This document shows positions 55,201-64,000 of a stretch of 64,000 bases of DNA, in pieces. Each line of letters opens with the position of its first letter. Position 1 is the first letter of the stretch. The notes under the pieces were generated by a model. That model did not search any database. It saw only the letters and a program-made list of their open reading frames with translations, and was not told the DNA's origin. Location: assembly GCA_016710625.1 (NCBI GenBank), contig JADJVK010000005.1:1-64000 (forward strand). The letters run 5' to 3'. The DNA is from Saprospiraceae bacterium (lineage in GTDB: Bacteria; Bacteroidota; Bacteroidia; Chitinophagales; Saprospiraceae). The translations under genes were made by a program, and so were the position numbers.

Positions 55201-57588
55201 TGGTGCTACAGACAAGCAAATATCATTTTGATTGACAGTACCGTCAGTAAGGCTATCTCCAACAATTGTTGAAATATAATACACTTTATTGGTGATGATA
55301 TTCGGATTATAGGTAAAAATTGGGTCAATGCTTTTGGAAACAATATTTCCAATTTTATTGGTTGGGCTATCGTGAAGGATAAATTCAATTTTATCTTCAG
55401 GGTCTAGTACATAATTAATGGCAGTAGCGAAAGCGACATCTGTTTTACATAAAATCATCGTGTCTTTTTCGTCTATAAAACCCGCTGAATTGGTGCAAGC
55501 ACAAGTAGCTACTCCTTTCACCGTATCTGGAATACATTTATTAATATCTTGTATTAAAAAATTATAAACTGAATCATTTAGAAATGTATTGCTTAGAAAA
55601 TTATTGCCAATAATATTTGTTCCGTTCACTAAATAATTCCCATTTCCACCTTCTATTTCGATGGATACTTTATATGATTTTCTAGTTGAATCACAAATGA
55701 TGCTTGTGTTTTTCACTTTTGGTTGTGCGATCTCTTTTACATCAAAATTTCCACTAACCCTTCCATTATTGCACAAATTGATGTTTCCATCTTTTAAAGC
55801 AATTAAATTAAAGTTTGTAGCCTTATTTACAGTGATTTTTTTAACCAAATTACCAGTAATGCTTACAACAGAATCCAACTTTGAACCATCAGAATATATT
55901 GCAGTAAATGGAGATGTTCCACTAAAGTTGAAATTCAATTGTACTTCTTTGTCTATGTTTTTACAAATAGAATCAATACCAGATAATATACAAGAGGAAG
56001 GTTCGATTTTAGTAATATCCAATTGAGTAATATCATAACAACCATTTGCTGCAATAACTTTTACGCCAAAAGATTCACTTTTACAAGACAGTACATTTGT
56101 AATCCTTCCTAAATCTAGCTCGGCAAATGCTACTGATGGGAAAATTCTAATACTATAAGGTTTCATTACACCATTAAAAGCAAATGTATCTAATAGAATA
56201 CAGCTATCGCATAAAATAAAATTAGTTGAAGCTGCTAAATTGGGATAAGGTAAAAATTTAATCACTACTGGCGAAATCAGATAACAGCCCTCTTTCGAAT
56301 CCCCTCTAATCCAATAAGTTCCAGTCGTTTTTACTAGTGGATTTAAAATTTGATTTTTCTTTTGAGCTGCTGACAAACTATCTGGATAATAAGTAAAAAT
56401 CAATCCACTATTCCCATTCAATTCTATCATAGGTAAAGTATCAAGTCTAGTTTCGTCGCTACAAATGTTAAAAGTGTCTCTTTTTAATTCCAAATTCTGA
56501 ACAATAACATCAACTGAAGCAGTATCAAAACAAGCCAAATTAATGGTCTTTCTTACAAAATATTTACCTGATTTAGTGATTATGCTTTGAATAGAATCTG
56601 TATTCGTAATAGAAGAATCTCTGTTGTCAAAATAATTTATATTCCCAAATGTATTTCTACTATCTGTAATTTTCAATTGTGTCAAATCAAAAAATTGATT
56701 ATGGCATGGCGTTGTATCTATGACAGAAATATCTGGAATGTCTGTGATATCAATCTTTTTACAAATACTTTTGGGTGCATAACACCCATCTGAGGCTTTC
56801 AAACATATGTCACCTCCAGAAAGTCCAAAATCAGCTGAAACATTTTTTAAGCTATCATTATTGAAAGTTATACCATTATTTGCTTTCCAATAATATTTTA
56901 TTGGGTAACCTAACGTAGAACTAGCATTACCATTGTACCCTACATTTTTTTGGTTCATACATACTCTATCAGGACCTGTAAAAGTCAAGTTTTGGATACC
57001 GAAATCATTGTCATCGACTAAACCTATATTTGCAGTACCTCCAAATTCAAGTGAAAATCCAACATTATTAAATGGATCTAATGATGCAGATATGTTATTT
57101 AAAAGAAGAAAATAAGATTTTCCAGCGACCAAGTTTATAGTATTTGTAAACTCCAAAGCATCAATAGGGAGGACTCCAAAACTTGCAAGTGGATCAGTAG
57201 CAATACCAGTTGGCTTAAAATTAGTAACAATACTTCCAACCCATTTACATGCAATAATATTTCTATTAGTATCACAAGGGCAAGCATCGTACATAATAAA
57301 ATCGTAATCTGCCATTAACCCATTTGGAGTGAGTTTGAATTCAAAAGTTCCAGAGCTAAGTGCTTTAAATTTTAACCAGTAAGATTTATTTTCATCCCCT
57401 TGAAAACATTGGGTAATATCTTCAATAACTGGATCCATTACTTGTCCAGAACTATTAACGGATGCAACATTAATTGTAGATTTATTTGAAACATTATATG
57501 CAGAATTACAATCTTCATATTGACTATATAATAAAGTTTGGCTAAATATAAAAATAAAAATGAATGTGAAAAATCGTAAAAATTGCAT
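52280..57588 (-). CDS. Giant SprB/CHU_C surface protein, frameshifted
   Basis: This is a secreted adhesin-like protein of about 1770 residues once one slip near 54517-54530 (GTAGGGTAACAA) is repaired; the downstream frame continues RVTSKLTLNQNTIGGLVANKPYY. A signal peptide (FFTFIFIFIFSQTLLYSQ) precedes a beta-rich N-terminal domain, then several repeats that share the pattern ...C-x-C...K-x-Y-Y-I-S...G with the neighbouring giant. SprB-type repeats follow (PVSCFNKTDGILSVKNINGTPPFIYQWS, and NPPCPGLRLGSLIFENMNGGTPPYAY). The last 90 residues form the gliding-motility-associated C-terminal domain (IYIPNIFSPESGNLLNQRF and IFDRWGNRLF), a T9SS type B export signal. Confidence 0.85.
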
Positions 57589-57724
57589 AATATAAATTAA
57601 AGGGTAAAATTATCCTCATTTCACCAATAAATAAAATTTTAAGCTTAATTATGTATTTGTAATGTTTAAAATGGCAATAAATATTACTTTATAACGAATT
57701 CAAGTTCTAAAAGTCACAAAAAAA

Positions 57725-57753
57725 AGAGGTTGCCTTAAATTAAGACAACCTCT
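57725..57753 (-). terminator. Terminator after the rightmost adhesin gene
   Basis: AGAGGTTGCCTTA (57725-57737) pairs with TAAGACAACCTCT (57741-57753) with one mismatch, and on the minus strand it is followed by eight T residues. It ends the transcript of the gene 57806 to beyond the right edge. Confidence 0.88.
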
Positions 57754-57805
57754 CTTTATGTTTTTTGTTCGTTTCTTTCTTTTCTTTTCTAATTCTACTT
57801 TCTTC

Positions 57806-60800
57806 TTATCTTATCAACGTTACATCTCCTTTGAAGAGCTCTACCGTGCCATCCTTGAACTTTATCTTCGCCCAATATACATACACTCCCGGATCTAATG
57901 GCTTCCCTAAAAACGTACCATCCCAGCCATAGGCAGGATCGTTCGGTTGGAAATTCTGTATCTTATACATCACATCTCCCCATCTGTTGTATATCTCAAA
58001 GTCTTGTATCTCCTCTACATAATTCGAATTCGCAAATATACTCAATCGCTTATTCAACGCCGTCCCTGCTCCATCTCCATCTGGTCTGAATACATTCGGT
58101 ATGTACACCGGTCTCTTATTGTCTATACTTATCTTCACACAATCTGTCGCCTTACAACCACTTGTCGTTATCACCGTTGCACAATAGACTGTACCCTCCT
58201 TCGGTGATATCGTCAATGTATCTCTCACTTTTACATTGAACGTGTCATTCGGTGATGGCTCCCAAATAATCGTATCTATGTATTGGATTGGATAATTCTT
58301 ATCTACATATAACTGCTTGCTACTGCCTAAGTCGATCGTAACATCATCCCCTGCAAAGATCTCTAGTTGCGGTGGATCTACTATCGTTATCTTCTTATTC
58401 ACCACACAACCATTCGAGTCCTCTACCATCATCGGGTATGAGCCCGCTGCTAAAAACTTGAATTGTAAACTATCCGTCTTCTTCGTATATACTCCTTCGA
58501 TTCCTACAAAATTGAATATATATGGTGGCTTTCCACCTGCTATCTTTAAGATTACGCCTCCATTCTTCTCTCCTGTACACTTCGGATCCGTCTGTGTCGT
58601 ATTGATTTGTGGATCTGTTATTGTCTTACTGATCACTACCGTATCTCTATCGTAACAGCCTGTACCGTTATAGGACACCGTCAAAATGAATGTTCCTGAA
58701 TCCGTAGCCGTCGTTATCCTCGCCGTGTCTACCTTTATCTCTGACAACCTGCCGCTCCACTTGTAGTCCAGTTCTTGATCTATTGTCGTTCCGCTTCCGC
58801 CCAATGTCGCTACCTTCACCTTACAGCCTAACCCTTGGTCAATACCTGCATCTGCATTCGGTGTCGGATTTACATTTATTTGGATCTTCGACGTGTCTCC
58901 ATCACATGGTGGTGCTGAAAACTTAGGACTGATCGTATAGGTGAATACATATTCATTCGGTATCGCTACTTTAGTGTTAAATGTCCCTTTTGTCGCATCA
59001 AAGCCTGACGTTAGCGGTAGTACACTCCATACTCCTCCTGGCTCTTCTCCTACTAGCAGACTATTTAACTGTATCGTCGTATCTAATCCCTCACATACTT
59101 TTACTACCGGTAATGGATTCCCTGCATTTGCTTTGCATTCACATAAATGATCTCCATCTATTACCGTAGAATCACAGGATTTCGCATCCTTTATGATGAA
59201 TTTGTATGGCAAACTACTCTTTATCGGATTCGATGTGAATTGATTACCTGTAATGACTCCTGCTGTGGATCCTGCCATCAATTGGAACGGTGGATTGCCA
59301 CTCAACGTGAAGGTTACTACATAAGAGGTATCTTTTCCAAACTTGTTACAATCGTACACTACTGGAGTGTAGGCTGGCGATGGAAACTTATTGAACTTCA
59401 CATTTACTAAGCATTCATCCGTACATCCTTTATTATCTGCAAACCACTTAAAGGTATAAGAGCCTGTATCATTAACCATTACTTTCGTCGTCCCACTATT
59501 TACATTATCAAATGTCGGGAAGGTGCCTGGAGGGGAGCTTACCGTTGTCCATTTCGTATTCCCTACATTCGAACCTGCTACTAATGTATGGCTCAAATTA
59601 CAATTTACTACCGCATTTGCTGGGCAATTCACCACTGGGTTCTGATGGAATATTACTGGTACTGATTTTGTCAACAAACATTTGTTCCCTGCACTCAAAT
59701 CTACATTCCCATTCGGTAAACTATCTCCTATCGCTCCTACTATATAATATGTCTTATCATATTGCATCGTCGCTCCATTGAACGTAAATCCGCCTGTCTT
59801 ATTCGTCGCTATTATTGTTCCGATTCCCGGGGTCTTATCTGTTAGGATATACATGTATGTATCGTTTGCATCCAATTTAGAATCGGTCATATTTGCTGAT
59901 ACCGTTCCCTGTCCTTGGGCATTTACACATACTTTCTCTACTCCTACATTTAAGTTCCCATAGATCGTCCCTTTACAATTACAGTCTAAACTTCCTGTGA
60001 TTACTTGTTTACAGCCATATACGTCTACTACAGTGTAGCTATAATCTATCGTTCCTGCATTGATCGGATTGGATGTATATATGTCTCCTACCAAGTTCCC
60101 TCCTGTCATCCCTGTTATTGTATAAGGCGCTCCGCAGCCTTCTACTTTGAATTTTACCGTATAGTTCGTATATATGTTATTACAATTAGCATCTATTAGC
60201 GTTAAGGTAGGTGGCTGGCTGAAGATAATCTGTACTGTATCTGTACTTGTACAGCCATTATTATCCTCCGTCCATACAAATTGATAGATTCCACAGATGC
60301 TTACCGTTACATCTGTCTTCGGATTCGATCCATCTGCAAAATCTGCTGTCCCTGTTCCGCTTATTTGTTTCCAGCTGCCTTGGCTCTTCCCTAATGGCAA
60401 ACTCAACGTGCCACTCAATGGATAGGTCAATCCACATATCTTATCGTCGCTGCCTGCATTCGCTATTGGCAACTCTACAAATCTTATGATCGAGCATTCT
60501 GTTGAATCTAAGCAGATATCTGTAAAATTAATTTGTCCATTTGCCAAACTATCTCCTGCTATCAAGGTAATGTAATAATTCTGGTCATAGTTCATCCCTG
60601 GTAAAAAACCGAATGACCCTGTCTTATTTCTATCTATTATCTTCGTCGCTGTCTTTGGTCCACATTCCCCTGCTAATATAAATTCGTAATTATCTTTCTT
60701 CACCAAATACATATCTTTTGGCAATGTTATCACTGGTGACTTCTGATTACTACATAAATTTAATTCCGTTGGATTTAATGTCCCTGCATCTGTTACACAT

Positions 60801-63800
60801 TCACACTTCTCTGAGCCCGTTACTAATGTCTCACACCCAAATGCATCTACCACTGTATAACTATACGGCGTCGGTACATTTAAACTACATTTTATCGAAT
60901 CTCCTACATATACATTGCCTACTATTTGTTTGCCACTCACTGTGTATGGCTGCATTCCTTTTGTGATATTCAAGGTGATCGTAAAGGCTGTCGTATAGTC
61001 ATTTTCCGCAGCTGTCGCATTGACTGCAGGTTGTTGTCCATAGCTTATACTTATCGTTGCAGCATCTTTACATCCCTTATTATCTACTGACATCAAATAG
61101 GTATATAAGCCCGGCTGTGTTACTGTCGTTGTCGTCTCTTGGAAATTCGGACTGCCAAATATCGTAGTACTTGGTCCACTTACTTGGGTCCATGTTACAT
61201 TCCCTACATTTGTCGATCCTAGTATATTATAGCTTAAATCACATATCGTATCGGATAATCCTGGTATCGCTTTCGGCTGACAGTTATACACTACTGGTTC
61301 TGTTATTACATCTGAACATAAATCATTGAAATCTACTGTACCCGCTACTGTCTTACTCTGATTCCCTACCGCTACACTTGCATAATAGGTCTTTCCACAT
61401 TCCATGATACTGTGATCTAACGTGAACTTCCCTGTCCCATTCCTTTGTAATATAGACCCTGGGTTTGTCTTTATGTTCTGTGCACTTGAGATGATGTATT
61501 CTACTATATCATTCGCATCTTTCGTTACTTGTGAGGTCAAACTCAATGTATCATTCTCACATAACACTGTGTTTTGTATCGTTATCCCTTGGGCATCTGA
61601 GATACAATCACAGACATGATATAATGGAACTTTCAATAATATACAATCACTGGCATCTTTTACGTATAGTGTATCATGAGACTGGGTGGGTATCCAATAT
61701 GAAGTATAGCTATTCCCTACTATTGGTGTCGTACCTACTCCTGGTAAGCTATCTACTCTATATGGTGCCGTTCCTCCACTGAACGTTAAGGTGATTTTAT
61801 AAAATTCTGCCGTCGGATCACATACATAATCCGCCTTTACAAATGGTTGTGCTGGACTTGAGATCGCTAAATCATTCGGGCGGAACGTTACCGTTACGTC
61901 ATCACTTCCGATACACCCAAAATTATTCTCTTCCCATGTGAATACATAGGTACCAAATGTTGTAACTGTTACTACAGCCGTCGGTGACCCTTGCGGACTA
62001 TAACTCGCTGTAGCTCCTGATGGTCCTGATTTTAATTTCCAGGTGCCGCTTCCTACATCTATTTTTGCCTTCATCACATAGCTCTTACCACAAGTGTCTC
62101 CTACTGGACCTGCATCTGGAATAGGGTTCTTATGCCATACCACTGGTGTCCCTGGTGATACTTGTAAACACTGCTCATTTAGATCAACCGAATCCGTTGG
62201 CGAAATTCCTAATTGATTACCAGCTATTGGTGATATATAATATACTACATCATATTGCATCGTTGTCTTATCAAATCCAAACGTTCCTGTCTTGTTCCTT
62301 CCTAAAAATGGTGGCTCTATTGTAGAACCGCTTCCGCCGTGCATCACAAATTCTTTTGTATCATTCCCATCATTTACATAGCCTCCTTTACTGATCGCTG
62401 TCAACGGCTTATCTTCACAGGCATCCAGTTTTACATTACTTACTGTATCTGCCTTCGTCGTACAATCACATTTTCGTTTACCACTTAATGTGTCTCCAAA
62501 ACAGCCAAAGGCATCTTGGGCTACAAATTTATAGGGCGTCTCGTTTGCTATCACTCCTGAGGTGAAACTATAAGGCGATACAGTCGCAGTACCTACTTGT
62601 ACTCCTGTTATTGCATCATAGATCTTATACGGTGGCTTACAACCCGTTACATTAAAGGTGACCGTATAGGTGAAATCTATTAGATTACATTTCTCTTTTG
62701 AGTTTACTATCGTTGGTGGCTCACTAAAGTCTAGTGTGACTGTTGCACTATCTATACATCCAAAATTATTCTCCGTCCAACTAAATACATAAGCTCCACA
62801 TACGGTTACATTCACTCCTGAGGTCGGACTCGTTGAATTCGCTATATTTGCTAATCCTCCTACTGGTCCACTTACCAATTTCCACACTCCTGTTCCTACA
62901 CTTGGTATTGCACCAAAGGTTCCTGTAAATCCACATATCTGTTGGGCTATGCCTGCATTCGCTTTCGGTACTTCATTTATCGTTACTGCATAATCTACCT
63001 GTGGTGTTCCACACTCATTTATCGCAATTACGGATACCGTCTGTGACCCAAACGTATTCCAATCTACTGTGATGCTTTTCGTCCCTTGACCTCCAGTGAT
63101 GACACCTCCTGAGGACACCAACCACGAATACGTTATTCCTGGTCTTAATGTGTCTATACTGTAAACCGCTCCCTTCGTTCCTGCACATAATGCTTTTGGG
63201 CCATCTATTACTGGAGGCACTGGCGGTAGCTTTACTTTTACATTGATATTGAAAAAGGGGCCCTCTCCACATGGGTTTACCAATTTTACACTTACATCTC
63301 CTGCTTTTATCCAATTGATCCTTACGGTATCTGCTATATCAGAGCCGATTATATTCCCTATCCCTGATGGTACTAATACCCATTTGAAATTCGCATTTGT
63401 CGTATCATTCGTTATGGCAAAATACGAACTCGTATCTCCCAAACATACATCCGTTGGTCCCTCTATCTTCGTTATATCTCCAGGTAATCCCAATATCCTT
63501 ATCGGTATATCTCTTATTCGTTCTGCACATATATTCGTCGCCTTTATACTTATATTCCCTGGCAAAGCATTGTTTGGCCAATCTACTGTGATACAATTCG
63601 CTCCAGGGCCCGATACAAATGTCGCTGGGGTAGGGACACTCCATACATATGTCGTATTCTTCTCCGGATTTGTTATACAATATACTGTCTGTGACCCTGC
63701 ACATACGCCTAATGGTCCACTTACTTGTGGTACCGCTGGCAAGCCTGTTATTGTTATCGTATCACATAGCATTGCACTCTTTTGTCCACAGGCATTTATT

Positions 63801-64000
63801 GCCTGTGTACATAATATCTGTCTCGGCGCATTCACGATTAATGTCGCTGTCGTTGTCTTACTTATCGTATCATTTTGCGGCTTCCTTAACCATCGGTATT
63901 GTAGATTCGGATCCGGATTCGTTATATTAAATGTATAACTCTGTCCAGCACAATATGTCCCACTATAATCAAAAATAGGCCCGTTGGGTGGCTGTGAATC
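57806..64000 (-). CDS. Giant modular CHU_C adhesin, 5' end off window
   Basis: The frame is open to the right edge, giving 2064 visible residues with no true start; the GTG at 63835 is internal. Residues 1 to about 330 hold PKD/Ig-like domains (YRWLRKPQN, GPLGVCAGSQTVYCITNP, TYSWLVSSGGVITGGQGTKSITVDW). From about residue 300 on, a module of about 270-290 residues recurs, with C-x-C boundaries near residues 508, 795, 1064, 1338 and 1619. Each has NKTG-FGF, D-x-x-YYI...G, a W-x-x-x-SGP strand and FGC...F. A SprB-like repeat (GGVILKIAGGKPPYIFNF) and the CHU_C export domain (VYIPNVFRPDGDG to YNRWGDVMY and the end) close it. It is visibly richer in G+C than its neighbours. The role is probably surface adhesion or gliding. 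Confidence 0.88.
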   Translation of the reverse strand, partial: DSQPPNGPIFDYSGTYCAGQSYTFNITNPDPNLQYRWLRKPQNDTISKTTTATLIVNAPRQILCTQAINACGQKSAMLCDTITITGLPAVPQVSGPLGVCAGSQTVYCITNPEKNTTYVWSVPTPATFVSGPGANCITVDWPNNALPGNISIKATNICAERIRDIPIRILGLPGDITKIEGPTDVCLGDTSSYFAITNDTTNANFKWVLVPSGIGNIIGSDIADTVRINWIKAGDVSVKLVNPCGEGPFFNINVKVKLPPVPPVIDGPKALCAGTKGAVYSIDTLRPGITYSWLVSSGGVITGGQGTKSITVDWNTFGSQTVSVIAINECGTPQVDYAVTINEVPKANAGIAQQICGFTGTFGAIPSVGTGVWKLVSGPVGGLANIANSTSPTSGVNVTVCGAYVFSWTENNFGCIDSATVTLDFSEPPTIVNSKEKCNLIDFTYTVTFNVTGCKPPYKIYDAITGVQVGTATVSPYSFTSGVIANETPYKFVAQDAFGCFGDTLSGKRKCDCTTKADTVSNVKLDACEDKPLTAISKGGYVNDGNDTKEFVMHGGSGSTIEPPFLGRNKTGTFGFDKTTMQYDVVYYISPIAGNQLGISPTDSVDLNEQCLQVSPGTPVVWHKNPIPDAGPVGDTCGKSYVMKAKIDVGSGTWKLKSGPSGATASYSPQGSPTAVVTVTTFGTYVFTWEENNFGCIGSDDVTVTFRPNDLAISSPAQPFVKADYVCDPTAEFYKITLTFSGGTAPYRVDSLPGVGTTPIVGNSYTSYWIPTQSHDTLYVKDASDCILLKVPLYHVCDCISDAQGITIQNTVLCENDTLSLTSQVTKDANDIVEYIISSAQNIKTNPGSILQRNGTGKFTLDHSIMECGKTYYASVAVGNQSKTVAGTVDFNDLCSDVITEPVVYNCQPKAIPGLSDTICDLSYNILGSTNVGNVTWTQVSGPSTTIFGSPNFQETTTTVTQPGLYTYLMSVDNKGCKDAATISISYGQQPAVNATAAENDYTTAFTITLNITKGMQPYTVSGKQIVGNVYVGDSIKCSLNVPTPYSYTVVDAFGCETLVTGSEKCECVTDAGTLNPTELNLCSNQKSPVITLPKDMYLVKKDNYEFILAGECGPKTATKIIDRNKTGSFGFLPGMNYDQNYYITLIAGDSLANGQINFTDICLDSTECSIIRFVELPIANAGSDDKICGLTYPLSGTLSLPLGKSQGSWKQISGTGTADFADGSNPKTDVTVSICGIYQFVWTEDNNGCTSTDTVQIIFSQPPTLTLIDANCNNIYTNYTVKFKVEGCGAPYTITGMTGGNLVGDIYTSNPINAGTIDYSYTVVDVYGCKQVITGSLDCNCKGTIYGNLNVGVEKVCVNAQGQGTVSANMTDSKLDANDTYMYILTDKTPGIGTIIATNKTGGFTFNGATMQYDKTYYIVGAIGDSLPNGNVDLSAGNKCLLTKSVPVIFHQNPVVNCPANAVVNCNLSHTLVAGSNVGNTKWTTVSSPPGTFPTFDNVNSGTTKVMVNDTGSYTFKWFADNKGCTDECLVNVKFNKFPSPAYTPVVYDCNKFGKDTSYVVTFTLSGNPPFQLMAGSTAGVITGNQFTSNPIKSSLPYKFIIKDAKSCDSTVIDGDHLCECKANAGNPLPVVKVCEGLDTTIQLNSLLVGEEPGGVWSVLPLTSGFDATKGTFNTKVAIPNEYVFTYTISPKFSAPPCDGDTSKIQINVNPTPNADAGIDQGLGCKVKVATLGGSGTTIDQELDYKWSGRLSEIKVDTARITTATDSGTFILTVSYNGTGCYDRDTVVISKTITDPQINTTQTDPKCTGEKNGGVILKIAGGKPPYIFNFVGIEGVYTKKTDSLQFKFLAAGSYPMMVEDSNGCVVNKKITIVDPPQLEIFAGDDVTIDLGSSKQLYVDKNYPIQYIDTIIWEPSPNDTFNVKVRDTLTISPKEGTVYCATVITTSGCKATDCVKISIDNKRPVYIPNVFRPDGDGAGTALNKRLSIFANSNYVEEIQDFEIYNRWGDVMYKIQNFQPNDPAYGWDGTFLGKPLDPGVYVYWAKIKFKDGTVELFKGDVTLIR

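Noticed and set aside
57898..63938. Numerous plus-strand frames of 60-230 residues opposite the right-hand adhesin
   Set aside because: They are shadows of a single long minus-strand gene with clear domains; none has a signal peptide with a matching family.
1..64000. CRISPR array or prophage
   Set aside because: No regularly spaced direct repeats with unique spacers and no phage structural genes were seen.

Overview
The window reads as a chromosomal segment of an AT-rich Bacteroidota bacterium. A member of Saprospiria or a related environmental lineage is my guess, but it cannot be settled from this sequence. The evidence is: two giant surface proteins ending in the gliding-motility-associated (CHU_C) domain, a type IX secretion (T9SS) sorting domain, a Wzi/RemB-like outer-membrane protein, the lpxC-fabZ fusion typical of the phylum, a Bacteroidota LptE, and TAnnTTTG-type -7 promoter boxes. 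No rRNA, CRISPR array, transposase, integrase or reverse transcriptase is visible.

Layout. 1-2600 is a gene graveyard: a decayed FkbM methyltransferase, a 14-codon coiled-coil minisatellite, a nucleotidyltransferase stub with its small partner, and a broken YoeB-type toxin-antitoxin pair. 2712-13826 is a minus-strand polysaccharide locus. It starts at its right end with a winged-helix regulator and a NusG-like (UpxY-type) antiterminator, then a hairpin-rich leader, then rfbA, an aminotransferase, an N-acetyltransferase, a UDP-sugar dehydrogenase, DUF4254, a GT9 heptosyltransferase, a Gfo/Idh dehydrogenase and a TviB-type dehydrogenase. Together these fit UDP-2,3-diacetamido-glucuronate-type sugar synthesis. 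Inside this locus a four-helix-bundle gene and a Uma2 gene sit between three long imperfect palindromes. 14015-17759 (plus strand) holds a TerB-like protein, a poly-aspartate protein and a compact operon built around a Ras-like GTPase. 17849-23612 holds lipA, acyl-CoA metabolism genes and small enzymes. 23602-35995 is mixed housekeeping and envelope genes. 35996-37856 has a second four-helix-bundle gene inside another palindrome, abutting an acyltransferase whose start codon is missing. 37991-43752 has tRNA-His, a GT2, TPM proteins, gamma-glutamyltransferase and a pRiA4b ORF-3 protein. 43756-48100 is the lipid A operon lpxD, lpxC-fabZ, lpxA plus an ABC ATPase. 48197 to the right edge holds the Wzi-like protein, a VWA protein and two adhesins, the last running off the window.

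Two themes cut across the window. First, at least eight conserved genes (lpxC-fabZ twice, phoH, UDP-sugar dehydrogenase, GT9, hydroxyacyl-CoA dehydrogenase and others) are broken by single-base slips, mostly in short homopolymers. Restoring one base recovers invariant motifs in phoH and lpxC-fabZ, so most are probably consensus errors and I annotate those genes as whole. Second, palindromic G/T-rich to A/C-rich repeat blocks, several carrying covarying CCGA-N4-TCGG mini-hairpins, surround both four-helix-bundle genes and one Uma2 gene. Together with the Ras-like GTPase operon, these are the most promising undescribed items here.
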